A stretch of DNA of 64,000 nt, from contig JAODUP010001605.1 in assembly GCA_025642065.1 (NCBI GenBank), positions 1-64,000 of the forward strand, given 5' to 3'. The translations under genes and the position numbers were made by a program. Below the pieces are notes generated by a model. It worked only from the letters and a program-made list of their open reading frames with translations, did not search any database and was not told the DNA's origin. The DNA comes from Paralvinella palmiformis (Eukaryota; Annelida; Polychaeta; Terebellida; Alvinellidae). Positions within the stretch are counted from its first letter, which is position 1. Every line of letters begins with the position of its first letter. Below, in pieces: positions 14,225 through 27,381 of this stretch.

Positions 14225-15900
14225 TACATTTAATATCCGCCTACTGCAACATCTGGCGCTGGATATCCCTTAAGACATACGATGACTTGACACATCACTA
14301 GAAAACAATGACATTTTATGTAATAGCTCGGTCACAAATATCCGGTTAGTGTCTCCAGTAACTGGTTCTTGTTAGTTTATCGATAGTTTGAACATGGAAG
14401 ATTAATTATTTTTAGGATATCAGCTAAGTCACATAAAGAAGTAAATACATGACAAATGCTTAGGAAAATGTATTTTCAAATACGCTTGCTATATTTGCTG
14501 TAAAAAAGAGAAGCCTGACGTTCAGGGAAATAAGTATGTTGTCACCAAATATAATACGTAGTATAACGCAGTAACAGTTCCTACATCGAACCAAAAAGAA
14601 TCAATTAAGAATAATCGAGCAGCAAGTGGATATAATTACATACTAACTTTCAACTTGTGGTCAAATGTGTTTAAAATATTTGTTTCAATCATGATAATCT
14701 ACGATTAGTGTTTAATTAAGCTCATTTTATATTCAGTCAGTCATATAACAGTGTATTTAACAAATACATCTGATATTGTTAATTTTCCAGATTCAACTTT
14801 AATGATTTGTTTTTATTAGAATAAATAATTCATGAATACTGTAAGAAGATATCAATTTTTAACAAACATATTCAATATTAAATGTTACCATAGAAACTAC
14901 TATAGCCATATTATATTGATTTACGTTATTAGCGGAACAGATTAAAGATACTAGGAAAATATATGAAGTATTAAGAAAAATCTAAACCATTAGTAGTTTT
15001 ATGCAAGAACATCATCAAGAACTGGTTGCGTCTAGAAAAAACACTTACTTATATATAATCTAAATACGACAAGAGTGGAAGTAAGGAACATACTATGAAC
15101 GTATAACTGTTGAGCTGAATTTCTTTATACAATTTATATTAAAGTATAAGGCCGGTTATAAATGTATAAGACGTTGTTAAAACCAACTAGGGAATACCTT
15201 CTATTACCGCCAGCTAATGCCTCTTAGGGGATACAGTCTCTGTCATTATTGGGAATTGTTAGAAACGGTGAATTGTATGACTATTATGGTAAGTATACAT
15301 ATTATCATATAATTGAAAAATATTTATAAAAATAAAACAATTACATCAAATTGTTTCAAAGGATAGTTAGTTGTTAGGTCAGAAGACAATATAGTATTTT
15401 AAAATTAAAAGTCTGAAATCCGATCGTATAGAACTAAACATCTCAGAAAATAAATCTCACTAGTCTATGTTGCAAATAAAGCCACATATATCTAAATAAA
15501 AATAATTAAAAAACAACTAACCTGTTGTTTTGGTTTCGATTAAAATTAATCAAATATATTGTTTTTGTTTCCCAATTTCTTCCCAACATGACCCATGTCT
15601 TAAAAGTTGCTGAAACTAATACCCCATAAGTCGGTCAGTAAATCTTCACCTAAGGATGTTTAACATACTAGGTACAATTTATTGATGCCAGTATTCGTAA
15701 GAATTATTTCATGCCAATGCCAATGCATTTTCTTGTAATATGAAAGGGATCAGAAAGGTTTTTAGATCCTCGCCCGTATGTTATACGTTGACCTATATAT
15801 TACATATTTCTGCAAAATATAAGGAATGTCCAGCTACATTGAGAACATTACAGCTTCTATATCGTAATTGATTTGTCAAGTTATCTACATCGGCAAAAAA
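14225..15900 (+). repeat. Unit U1, segment D
   Basis: Matches D of U2, U3 and U4. Landmarks are CGCCTACTGCA at about 14,238, GTGTCTCCAGTAACTGG at about 14,350, AAGAGAAGCCTG at about 14,506, CCCCATAAGTCGGTCAGTAA at about 15,623 and CTCGCCCGTATG at about 15,769. F1 and the SINE are not seen upstream; instead there is a long (ATT)n(TTG)n array. After D come (AT)n(GT)n arrays, and then 16,420-16,540, which resembles 32,450-32,560 in M. Confidence 0.85.
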
Positions 15901-15921
15901 GGTTGATATAAGTACAATAAG

Positions 15922-15924
<3 letters not shown>

Positions 15925-15986
<62 letters not shown>

Positions 15987-16020
15987 ATGTGTGTGTGTGT
16001 ATGTGTGTGTGTGTGTGTGT

Positions 16021-16107
<87 letters not shown>
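15925..16107 (+). repeat. (AT)n(GT)n compound microsatellite
   Basis: About 50 bp of AT followed by about 130 bp of GT, between segment D and the M/E part of U1. A second (AT)n with GT-rich sequence follows at 16,250-16,335. Confidence 0.95.
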
Positions 16108-16108
<1 letters not shown>

Positions 16109-16248
16109 TTTTGTGCAGATTAATTAAATTATTATCCAAAATTCACCCTAAAAACCTTTGATAGGGAATAATTTGTAAACTAGGGTCAGACATTAATGGG
16201 ATAATTATATGATGCAGTGAATCATCTCATATTTATATACATACATAT

Positions 16249-16297
<49 letters not shown>

Positions 16298-16479
16298 TGT
16301 GTGTGTATATGTGTGTGAGTGTACATGGGTGCGTGTATACTTATATTCATTATAATTAATTAAGAATGAGTATGCTATAGTCTAAACCACTTCTATTATC
16401 TGTAAAACTAAATACGATTTTCTTACCTTATTCACCAACATGACATTAATTTGTATATGATTGTTATATCTGGTATCTG

Positions 16480-19400
16480 ATTATTCGATTGCTAGATTGA
16501 AAAGAAGAACTACCACTATTATACAGATTCCATTAGTAAATGCTTTCTGGGTGTTATGGAATTTCATCGGCTGAAGAAATGTTCTATTTGATAAAGCAAT
16601 CTGAGCAATATTTATTTTCTTCAGTCTAATTAATCCATTACAATATGTATCTGATGTAACCACGTTAATTCGAAAATGATGATTATGATAAATGCGTCTT
16701 CCTTTGAGTGAAAACATTTTAATTCATATAAATAATGCATTTTGATTATTGTCACCAATCAAAACGAAAGTTCAATTAATATAATGTTCTACATTGAAAA
16801 ATATGCATATGTTTAAATTAAGTTGATAATAAATTTAGAGACCTGTGAACTTTATTATAATTAAAGGAACAATTTAACATTTAATCAGTATTGCATTTAT
16901 GTGTGGATTACCCCACTGCACTTATTACAGGGTATTGATCATGCATCTTGTTTATACAGTGTGACAATGTAAGCATGTATCTTCTAAATAACAGCCATTT
17001 TTATTATTTGTGAAACACATATTGGAATATATAGATATTCTCAACTATTTTAAAACATATAGGTAAGTGAGTAGCAGACTGACTAAATCAGTTAGTGACC
17101 AGGTGAGTGACTGAGTGGATGAATGACATACTGAATTATATTGATTATGAACAGCAAAAGTCTTACTGAGAATAGAAATGGTGAGATTCATGTTTAAAAT
17201 GATGCCTAGGTCAATGTTTGTGATGTTATTAATAGGCAAGGCTAATGGAACTCATTGGAATAAATAGACAAGAATCGATATCAAATATTAGGTTTTGGCG
17301 AGTTTCATATTTATGTCTTTACGCTTGTAAATCCCTTTTTGAGAATAAACTCAGGAACATATAAAGTAAGTGACACATTAAAAATGGAAATGAATTAGGG
17401 AACACCAAGATAACAGGATATGTATACAAAATTCACCACACATGGTGATAAATATCTTATATAGGGATAAATCATATGAATGTTCTATGATTATCACAAA
17501 CCTAGGGAAACATTAATGCATTATTATTTTGCGTCAACTAAACATGCATGCAACAATTTGATAGCGAAGAACAACACAAGTTATAATACATCGATATGTA
17601 TGTGAAATGAGTTGCATGTAAACAGGTAAGTGTCCCTAATAGTTGAGTGAAATCTGATATTACCAATAGTAGCGTTAATGTGTAAATTGCCATTGTACGT
17701 CTCATTAAATATTAACGCATGTTTAAGATAACATACACACCATTCCAATAAATGTATCATATGTCAATGCCATCGTATTACCTATTCGGCATACTTCTTC
17801 ACAAAACCAACTCATCAGTCACAATTCAGACGTTGAAGACATATCGAACCTAGGCCTCTGGATGTCACAGGATTATTGATGAGCTGTCTTCAGTCTATCA
17901 GAAGGCTAAATGACAGCATGACGGTAGAATGATATATCGACGACGAAGATGGATGTTTAAAGGTCATAAAGATGTTATTGGTGAAAACTAAGATTTTGTG
18001 TAATTTCCTCCAAATCGAATCGTGCAGTCATAAATATTATATATCCACACCCACAAACACAGTCACATACACATACAAACATGACATAAATACACATACA
18101 CACAGATAAACAAACCGCATAATAATCCCTTTTTAATATGAATTAAATATAAATTTGTACTTAATGTCAACTTCATAACTTTATATATGATACATATAAC
18201 CTTGCATTGTTATTAGTAGTACAGAAATTCGATACCACCAGATTATGAAGTCCTTGGAATCCATTGTAGATGTAGTGTTTTGTGGTTTGTTGTCAGAGAA
18301 TGGAGAAGTTGTACTTCAAAATGGTTATACCCATGTTGGGGTCTTTCATAAAGAGAGAAGTAGCGAAATAGGCATGTCAGGGGGAAAGAGTGATATAATG
18401 AATTGCTCTAGTCCAGTTGAACATAAATAAACTTAGTTTCCGAATATCAGGACAGCTTTATATCTACTTGACCCAAGATTGGCTAATCTATTCTACTCTT
18501 GTTAAATAGAACGCCAAAACCGCTAAACATTGTCACATACCACCACAAATTTTCAAGTTCATGTCTATGTTTCCTGAATCATGTTTGGTAATATACATGT
18601 ATTTGTCAAATATTAATGTTGTAGGCTCATGCTTTCTGAAATTCCAAATGATTTTATTTCCACTGGTTTTGTTAACATTCACTTTAGCTGATCTTTCTGT
18701 ACAAAACTAAAATAATATTCTTCATAAGCATAGCCACAAATAGTCTTTGTCTGTGAATGTGGGGTCATTAACAACACATATTCCAATTGTGCCCCGTTGA
18801 TATCAGTGCTGAACCTTCCCAAATCTTACCTTAGCTTAGTGAAACCAAAAGTGTTACTCAGCTTTCTAAATGCTTGTTTCTTTATTTCACTCCCATTATT
18901 AACTTAATAAATTACGTCCATTTCACTATTATATATTTGTGCTAAATATGTCATTATCTTAAGTGTATAATGATGAAGATGTGTTTGATCTGTTGTATAT
19001 AATCATCTGTATATAACTTATTAGTTTGTTTTAGTTTTGTAAGCAAATATAAGAAGTATATTATGATGATTCATTAAAATGCACTGAATAAAATTCATAG
19101 AATGCTTATATTACTATTGTTTAATACATTCATAATTTAAAGTAATTTAAATGTTGTATATGTCCAAATAATGTATGTTTTCATAAAGTGCATGTAGAGT
19201 AGATTAATATTTAATAAAATAACCAATCTAGTAGCCTCTTTTTACTCCATAGCACTACAAAACTAATCCTATATACCAATTCCAAACATTCTGGTTTTAT
19301 TAGCTATAGATTTTAAAATAGACTGATAAATCTAATAGAATTTCACAGAAACAGACAGGAATTAAGTATTAGAGGTCTTCGTTTGATAATCTAGGCACTT

Positions 19401-19786
19401 GCCGTTGATTATTTGCAAAAACAAATAATAATTAAACTGACTTGCATGTTGCCTGGCTAGACTTCTACAGGAGAACAATTTCTCTTTCAAGCGTAAACAT
19501 TAATCTGTATTTACGATATTCAATTTTGTTAGCCTGGAAAAACCGACTTTATGGTTGAAGCATGCCAGACTTTCTCTGTTGATAATTATGTCACATAACG
19601 GTGACATCAGATCATAATGATCTTCAATAGTATCATTAAAGTAAAGTATTTTATTTTCTTGAATATGAAGTCAAGCGGCAAGTATCCTGCGTATGCTGAA
19701 TAATTATGCACGGCTCAATATCCATTTTCATATCTTCTTATATGAGTTACTACTGTAAAGATGTTCCTTAGAGGCTACTCTTATAT

Positions 19787-19874
<88 letters not shown>

Positions 19875-20980
19875 TCATACTCAATGTAATATATATGCTG
19901 TATGCTATATGCTGTGTAACTTACTCGCTCACATCAGTAGACCTGGAAATCGAAACACGCACGCACCATATTCACACACACACATTTGCACATACATACA
20001 AATGCACATACTCGTGTACTTGAACATATTACATGAATGAGCTGAGTTGTAAATTATATTGGTTATAGAATTAACGGCATGGTCATAAATCATAGCTTAT
20101 TCATCTTAGCTCAATCATCTTAGGTTCTAGTGGGACTGCTTGAAATATGTGCTAACTTTACTCTTTCGAAATATATTGTTTTAAATGACAAAATGACAGT
20201 AGCTGTTTTTCAAACCAAATTCCAGGAATGGTTTATTTGTACCTATCCCTTCCATTAATAATGAACCTGTGACATTCGTGACAAATAACACACATCTAGG
20301 TGTAATTATACATTATAAACAGGCTTGAGATGGACATATATAATGAGACGTGTTAAGTAACCCTTTCCATAATTAATATGCTTATCAGAGGTTTCACACC
20401 ATGTTCTTAACGTACAAAGTAAACATGATTTAGATATTTCCTTTGCAATGGCTGTGGCTTTCTTTTGGTGGTGAAAGCATAAACAGCATATAAAGTAACC
20501 TGTTGTAATGTCCATTTGCTAAATATACAAAACATTGTTTGGTATTCCAATGAGGTATGTCTATAATTTTATCAATAATGATATTAATTGATTTGGGTGT
20601 TTTGTTTGCAAAAGTGTCTAGAGTTTCAAAACACGTTTAATTCCTTCTACCAATTTGCTTGTATAAGATATCGTATCCATCTGTTTTACTAAATTACAGT
20701 TGTAGCGGCCATCTCCTGAAAACAAGTACTTAATAAAAGTAATTTTTTTCTTTTCATCTAACGTTTCTTTATTAATTGGTCTTGGCATATCGTTATTGTC
20801 ATTCTGTGCTACAAACGATACTATTGAATGTCAAAACATTAATTGATTAATGGAAAATTCGTTTATGGGCTAATTGTAGTCACACGAGTAATATGATTTT
20901 AATATTAGGTAGTGATTTTCTAAAGATATTACGGCAATTCCCGAAATGGATGTTCTCAGAAATTGAAGCATAAGAATATG
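16480..20980 (+). repeat. Segment E, copy E1 (in U1)
   Basis: Direct long repeat of 53,790-58,170, with roughly three quarters of bases matching in the stretches compared. Landmarks are CAATATTTATTTTCTTCAG (16,605), TGCATGCAACAATTTGA (17,547), GGATTATTGATGAGCTGTCT (17,870), GTTAAATAGAAC (18,500), and GGGCTAATT near the end. E1 lacks about 200 bp found in E2 (54,920-55,125) and about 445 bp (55,620-56,065). It has about 700 bp of its own at 19,880-20,590. Confidence 0.88.
19791..19872 (+). repeat. (AC)n(AT)n compound microsatellite
   Basis: An AC array of about 50 bp followed by AT. It marks the start of about 700 bp of E1 that is absent from E2, where an (AT)n (57,667-57,741) lies instead. 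Confidence 0.95.
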
Positions 20981-21429
20981 TTCTTAATAATTCAATTATA
21001 TAATTCGTTCTGGTTCTGTGCAATTTATTTTTTTGCCTGATATATGTGCTACCTTATTAGGTTAGGTATGTGTGCATGCTTATGTATGTGTTGTTCCGGC
21101 ATGTGTATGCCGGTATGTGTATGCCGATATGTGTATGTGTATTTATATATCTGTGTATGTACGTCTGATTGGCTAAACACTTCGTTGTTGACTCTATGAT
21201 ATCATCTTTGTTCTTTATCTGTCAACAACATCCCTTAAATAATAAAGAAAATAAATAGTGTTTTCTACTGATAAAAAATTAATTATACGAAAAGGTTTAA
21301 GTGGTAGTGTGTCTTCATGTGCACATTTACGTTTCTCAGCAGTCAATTTATGTAACATTTTCTGCCTAAAACATTTATTTTTGACTACTGATAGACGAAT
21401 TAAGCACACATCCTTTAATGATTTTCTTA

Positions 21430-21790
21430 TACGGCATTTAGTGGGAGTGTAGGTTCTGGAATTATATTTTATCAAGCCGATTGTTTGATGACCTACCTGA
21501 TAGCCCATTTTGTCGTTATGTTATCTCAATACCCAACGTCCATAAAATTTGCATATTTATTGAATACTGCCTATGGATGCAGCAATTCGTGTTTACCGGG
21601 AACAAAAGATTTAAACCTTCTAAAACCTTGGATAAGGACCATCATGGGTCTAGATAAAGGCAACGAGATCACCATACATATTAACAATAGGATGAGAGGC
21701 ATCACCGATGAGAGTTTGCAAATAGATACTGATATATTACCTTTCATGTAACAGTAATATGCTGCTTTAGAAGAATAAAACGAAACATGT
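21430..21790 (+). repeat. G block, copy 1
   Basis: Matches 37,200-37,578 in reverse orientation: ATTTAGTGGGAGTGT, GAATACTGCCTATGGATGCA and CGTGTTTACC. A plus-strand opening covers 21,485-21,751 (88 codons). The paralogue keeps the frame across an in-frame indel for about 30 codons, but an indel of about 14 bases in it then breaks the frame. No domain is recognised. Confidence 0.75.
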
Positions 21791-21955
21791 TAGTGATGCC
21801 GTTACAACTATTCAATGACCAAGACCATAATATATATCAAACAGTTTTGGTTCACCATAACTGTGTATATAAATTAACGCTTGTACGCATAATTTTAGTA
21901 CATTCAGCTGATATATTTAAAAAATGTCAACACGGCGTTTGGCATTTAACCAATT

Positions 21956-21993
<38 letters not shown>

Positions 21994-23009
21994 GCTTGTC
22001 TGGCATAGGCATTGTCATAATGTAATTTTCAAATTATATAAATGAGAGCAAAAGGTCACGTGTATATATTGAGTTTGTAGAGTAAATGGTATATATACGC
22101 AAACAGAGACACACACAAACCCATTCAAAAACACACAAACACACAAATACGCTCAAAGTTGCACACACAAATATTAGCATACACTTCGCCGAGGTATCAG
22201 CCAATTAACAGCTTTGTTTTATTGATAGTGTAATAAGTTATTGTTCTATCCATATAATCAATGCAAACAAGTTACACCTTTGACACCTTATTATGATATG
22301 ATGGGGATAATGTGCTGGAGGCACAGTTACACATTGTCTAATTGTTCGTAGAAATAATAGCTTTAATGTATTTTCTTCAGTTTCTTTTTTATATTAAGTA
22401 AATTGACAAGAAAAACACCTATTGCTAACGCAATCCAAACTGAAACAAAGTATATTTAAAAATAAATGTGAGGATTTTTTCATTTTACACAAATGTTTCA
22501 ATACGATATCGTGCGATTTCAAATGTATTTTGCATCTCATTATGTAGTATATTTTGGATTGATACATGTGATTGTCGAATTTGTTTTTTTCGAAGTGAGC
22601 CATGACTTTGTGACCCATATTTCAGCAGTAAAACTTAAGATTAAGGATATAATGAATCACAAATTGAGAAAGTGTTGTATCTGGCTACAGAACTTAGGAA
22701 TTGTAATTACTCTATGTTAGAGAGAGAGAGAGAGAGATAAAACAAATCAGCACTTTGAATCAGAGGAAATAGTATCAACAAGCGGAACATACAGATTAGT
22801 TGTAATTAGGAACCTTGTTTACTGGCCTTCAAGACATAATATATTAATAGCGTAGGGTACTGAAACCCAACGAGTGTAGAATTAATTTATATAGCTTGAA
22901 TGACTGACTGATGTTTTATCTCACAAACTTATATGATATGTGGGTTCGATTATCTTGTTTACCTGATAATTCAAAGTTGTCCGAAATTAAACACTAAACG
23001 ACCTTAACT
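21791..23009. other. Unassigned DNA with small arrays
   Basis: Contains (AT)n at 21,959-21,990, CA-rich sequence near 22,110-22,170 and (GA)n at 22,719-22,738. Two overlapping openings on opposite strands near 22,394-22,720 are not supported as genes. Confidence 0.5.
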
Positions 23010-23480
23010 ACATTCTGACTGCCTGACTGTCTCACATACTGACTGACTAAATGACTGACTCATATGCTGACTGACTGGGTGGCAGACTAGTTCTCTGACT
23101 CATTGTTAAAGTTATATAGTCAGACGCTGACACACTGCCCAAATGATAGACTGACCGAGTCCCTGACAAACTGACTGACTAACTGACTCTCTGATTGACT
23201 GACTGATTGATTTACTGACAGTCTTTACGGCCTGACTGGCTATCTGACTACGGCCTGATTGGCTATCTGACTGACTGATTGACAACCTGACTGAGTGATT
23301 GAGTGACTGACTGACCAAGTGACTGATTCACTGACTGAGTGTACGAGTAGTTGGTTAAGTGAGTGATGTTATGTGAGAGTGAGTGAGTGAATGGGTGAGT
23401 GAATGGGTGGTTCAGTGGTTGAGTAAGTGGGTGAGTGAATGTATGTGTGAGTGAGTGAATGAGTGAGTGAGTAAGTGGGT
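23010..23480 (+). repeat. Degenerate (GACT)n / (GAGT)n tetranucleotide field
   Basis: From 23,010 to about 23,330 the sequence is dominated by CTGACTGA words. From about 23,330 to 23,480 it shifts to GTGAGTGA/GAGTGAAT words. Units are frequently interrupted, so this is an old array. One minus-strand opening (23,112-23,318) is its Ser-Gln-rich translation and not a gene. Confidence 0.8.
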
Positions 23481-23699
23481 AAGTGCGCCATTTACACTCT
23501 TACTCATTCTCTTTCATAAGTCTAATTTTATATATGAAGTTTTCAGGAAGTACCTCAATGCTTCCTTACTTATTATTTTCGGAACAACGACAATGTTATT
23601 ATTGGGGTTATGTGTTTATGTATGTGTTAGCTCTTACTTGGTGTATGTTTTGCGTGCGTGCATGTATGTGTGTGAGTATGTATGTGTATGTGTATGCGG

Positions 23700-23723
23700 T
23701 GATTGTTTGTGTGTGTGTGTGTT

Positions 23724-23808
<85 letters not shown>
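23700..23808 (+). repeat. (GT)n microsatellite
   Basis: About 100 bp of GT, preceded by GTAT-rich sequence from 23,620. The plus-strand openings of 113 and 123 codons across it are Cys-Val repeats. Confidence 0.95.
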
Positions 23809-23813
<5 letters not shown>

Positions 23814-24904
23814 AGGTACTGTATATAAGTGACCTTAATGAGCGAACAGCATGATTGCGAAAGTGACCATTTATTTGTCAGTAAGTAATTGAGTAACTTA
23901 GAACAAAAATATGATTAATTAGCATCTTAATTATTTCTAAGTTGTTTATAAAACAGACAGTAGGCTTGTCCACGAGTAGAAAGATTTCATTTACAGGTTG
24001 TCATCAGTATCCTCATCAGAACACACGTAATTTATTAATCATCAACTTTTCTATTAACAAATCGACACTGTCGACGTACTAGATGATGGAGCAATGTAAA
24101 ACTGCCATGTTAAGTAGCGATTTTCTATTATTCACTTTATATAGATTAGATCAATAACAATCAAATCAAGAGTTGGGGCATAGTTTAACAATTATCGTAA
24201 TGCTAATAGTCTGTTTTTTTTTTGGTATTATTGTTTTGCATGTTTTTGTTATTATTGTAAATGGCGTTGTTACCTTACAAATTATTTTCCAGAATTATTT
24301 AAATAATCAATTACGGAAATACTTATTTTAATAGGTTTCGATGGCATTAAGTTACATCTTTATCGAATCGAATCATTTGTTAAATATTATTCCCAACGAG
24401 GGATTTCGGATGCAGAACGATTTTTTTTCCAGTAAAACACGGAAATAATATGGGCCTGATTTGGTATACAGAATCGGTTCAAATATGCATCTATTGTAAT
24501 CAGGCTTATTGGGTTATCTGACGTGTTTGTATATTTAAAGGTAAAGACAATTCGTATGCTGACTATAACTAAACTTATATATTCTCTTGAAATGCAAATA
24601 TTCCTTAACTGATTCAGACAGATCCAACAAGTGACTAAATCACTATGTATATGGCCGCAAACATATCTTTTAATTCAGTGACCCTCCACCTTTATAATAT
24701 AGCCCTTTCCAAGAACCATGCCTTATCTATTCCCTATTAAGTTTAACCGTGATTTACTACGGCCTATAACTTGACTACGTTAAGCCAGAAATCCAGTAAT
24801 CGGATTAACTCAATGGCGTGTTGTTTTACGAAATTGACGCATCAATCACTCCCCGAGTGTTGACGGAACACCGTAAATGACGGGAGGATATAATAAATAG
24901 GTTA

Positions 24905-25102
24905 TCTCCATGGCCTAGTGGGTAACATCGTGGAACGTTCTTTAGCATAGACATGCCGTGCAGGAAGTCGGAGGTCCGACTCCGGCCGTCGCAGTAGAGT
25001 AGGATCAGGTTTTATCCGACTACGCAACAGGCAACGGTTTCTCCATATGCGTTTCCTTCATTTGAGATATCTAAGCCACGTAAAATAAGAGCCATTTCGG
25101 CC

Positions 25103-25103
<1 letters not shown>
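24905..25103 (+). mobile_element. tRNA-derived SINE, copy in U2
   Basis: The head contains a Pol III box A (TGGCCTAGTGGG, 24,911-24,922) and a box B (GGTCCGACTCC, 24,973-24,983), followed by an unrelated body with GTTTCTCC and a tail running into (AT)n at 25,104. Related copies occur at 34,475 (+) and 44,435 (-), each embedded in the same larger unit. These three copies could therefore descend from one insertion. Confidence 0.75.

Positions 25104-25147
<44 letters not shown>
25104..25147. repeat. (AT)n after the SINE in U2
   Basis: Matches (AT)n at 44,387-44,434 in the right arm. This microsatellite predates the inverted duplication and has kept a similar length. Confidence 0.9.
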
Positions 25148-25150
<3 letters not shown>

Positions 25151-25214
25151 CATCATAATCATGATGGCATGTATATCAAACACATATATTAAACTAGCAA
25201 CTTCTTATGTAAAG

Positions 25215-25738
25215 CTAATAATAATGAAAATGTATATTTAATAAAACGCCCTTACTAGCAGGAGCTATTCAAAGCCCCTGTATAAATAATATGTGATATA
25301 ATAATACCAAACATAATATGTTTGTTAAAAACGTTGTAAGTGATTTAAAGCATAATCATTATATATCTGAGAAATCAACATTGTTGTGTTTTAGAATAGT
25401 TTTAAAATGTTCAAGGGACGAAACGTTTACAATATCTGCCGGTAACCTATTCCACAAAGTGGAGGTTACAAGACTGAACGCTCAATCACCATATGACTTG
25501 AGCCGTGACACTGGCACCTGCAATAGTATCTGACTGGATGACCAGAGTTTTCGGGATGACACCAGTTCACCAGTTCACACAAGTATTATGACGCCATATA
25601 ATTAATATATTTATAAGTTATTCATATAATTTTGAATTGGATACCAACGTAGTTTTTGAAGAGTTGGGGTGATTTAATCATATTTTCGATCATTTGTCAC
25701 AATGCGAGTTGCACTATTCTGAATTCGCTGATGGTGAT
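25215..25738 (-). mobile_element. 5'-truncated LINE tail, same family, left-arm copy
   Basis: This holds only the C-terminal part of the RT and the 3' UTR of the same family as the 26.5-30.0 kb element. Read on the minus strand, 25,300-25,540 resembles the YGDCAFSVA...LWN tail but is broken. The 3' end block (CGCCCTTACTAGCAGGAGC on the plus strand at about 25,246-25,264) matches the longer element closely. It joins segment D directly at about 25,739. The same truncated insertion is present at the mirror position in the right arm, so it predates the inverted duplication. It is absent from U3. Confidence 0.82.
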
Positions 25739-26530
25739 ATTTTAGTTTCTCCAGTGACTGGTTCTTGTTATATTTCCGATAGTTTGGACGTGGGCTATTA
25801 ATTATTTTTAAACCACCAACTAAGTAACATATGGAAGACAATATATGATAAAGAATAGGAACAAATTTGTTTTCTTTTACGCTTGCTGTAATTGCTGTAA
25901 AATGAGAAACCTGGCATTTTGGGAAATAAGTCTATTATCATGAAATATAATACGACAGGGAAAAGAATCAATTAAGAATAATCGTGCAGCAAATGGATGG
26001 AATATCTTAATAGCTTCAGTTTCCAGATTTATCTTTAATGGCTTGTTATTATTAGAAAACGTCATTCATGGATACTGTGAGAAGATACCATGAAGTATAT
26101 GAAGTAATAATAATAAGAAAACATATCATCTAAACTATTAGTAATCTTCATTTTCGAAAATAATCTGGAACTAGGAGTGGTTTTGAAAATCACTTGATTG
26201 TGTACAGTTGAGGTGAATGTTTAAAATAAAACAATTATTGAAGACGATTGCCGGTGTTACATTTATAAGCTATTGTTAAAACGACTACGGGAATATCTTG
26301 TATTACCACCAGCTAATACCGTTTAAGGGATACAGTGCTATCATTATTTGGAAATGTCAGAAATCGTGAATTGTATGATTATTTCCATACATTTTCATAT
26401 TATTACGTAATTGAAAAAAACAAATGTTATAATGGTATCATAACTTACTTATTAGGTGAGAATACATAATAATATTATAAAATTAAGATCCTGAAATCCG
26501 ATTATATTTAACAACATTTCTCAGAGAATA

Positions 26531-26673
26531 GATAATAATAATAATAATAATGTATATTTAATAAAGCGCCCTTACTAGCAGGAGCCATTCAAAGGCGCTG
26601 TACAAATAATATGTAATTTAACAATACCCCAAATAATGTCTGTAAAAACCCCTTAATAATTTAAAAGATATAA
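26531..26673 (-). mobile_element. LINE 3' UTR and (ATT)n tail
   Basis: This short 3' end closes with a GGCGCTGTAC block about 60 bp from the terminus, a GGGCGCTTTATTAAAT block and a short ATT repeat. Nearly the same end occurs in the older tail at 25,215-25,738 and in decayed form at 43,768-44,312, showing that all three are one family. Confidence 0.85.
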
Positions 26674-27381
26674 TTATTTATCTGTGAAAGCGACCTTAAA
26701 TAGGTGTGTTTTTAGAAGAGACTTAAATTTTCCAAGAGACGACGAATTTATAATATTTGCCGGCAACTTATTCCACAAATTGGGGGCTGCAACACTAAAC
26801 GCACAATCACCATATGATTTGAGCCGAGCCCTGGCACCTGCAATAGTACCCGATTGGATGACCATTTTTCGGGATGACTTTCTAATGGAAACCAGTTCAC
26901 CCGGGTTTTTGGCCCATATCATTGATAGATTTATAATTTAAATTAACAGAATCTTAAAATGGATACGCTGTCTCCCAGGTAGCCAATGTATTTTTTGAAG
27001 AATTGGGGTGATATGATCATATTTTCTAGTATTTGTCACTATGTGAGCTGCACTATTCTGAATTCGCTGAAGGCGTTTAAATTTTATTATAATCAGATAT
27101 GCCATATAACAGGGAGTTACAATAGTCTATACGAGATGTAACAAAGGCATAACTACACTTACAAGTGATTCTTGTGTCAACAATGCTTTTAAACAGTGGA
27201 TATTCTTCAGATGGTAGTAGGCAGCTTGGCATACTGATGTCACATGTTCATGCATGTTAATACATTGGTAAAAAATAACCCCTAGATTTTTCCCCTTGGG
27301 AAAAAATGCCCCCATCTGTAATCTGGTGTCTTTAGGGTTTAACACAATGTGGTAGCCAAATATAAAATATTTGTTTTATTA

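Noticed and set aside
18245..18430. 61-codon plus-strand opening in E1 as a small gene
   Set aside because: The matching position in E2 (from about 56,151) starts with the same ATG but meets a stop after nine codons, so the frame is not conserved between copies.
23010..23480. CRISPR-like array
   Set aside because: Repeats are degenerate tetranucleotides with no spacers of constant length; the context is eukaryotic.
26684..26941. 85-codon plus-strand opening
   Set aside because: It is the antisense shadow of the LINE C-terminal region on the minus strand. The plus-strand openings at 28,399-29,089 are likewise antisense to the LINE, and the one at 25,318-25,533 is antisense to the truncated LINE tail.
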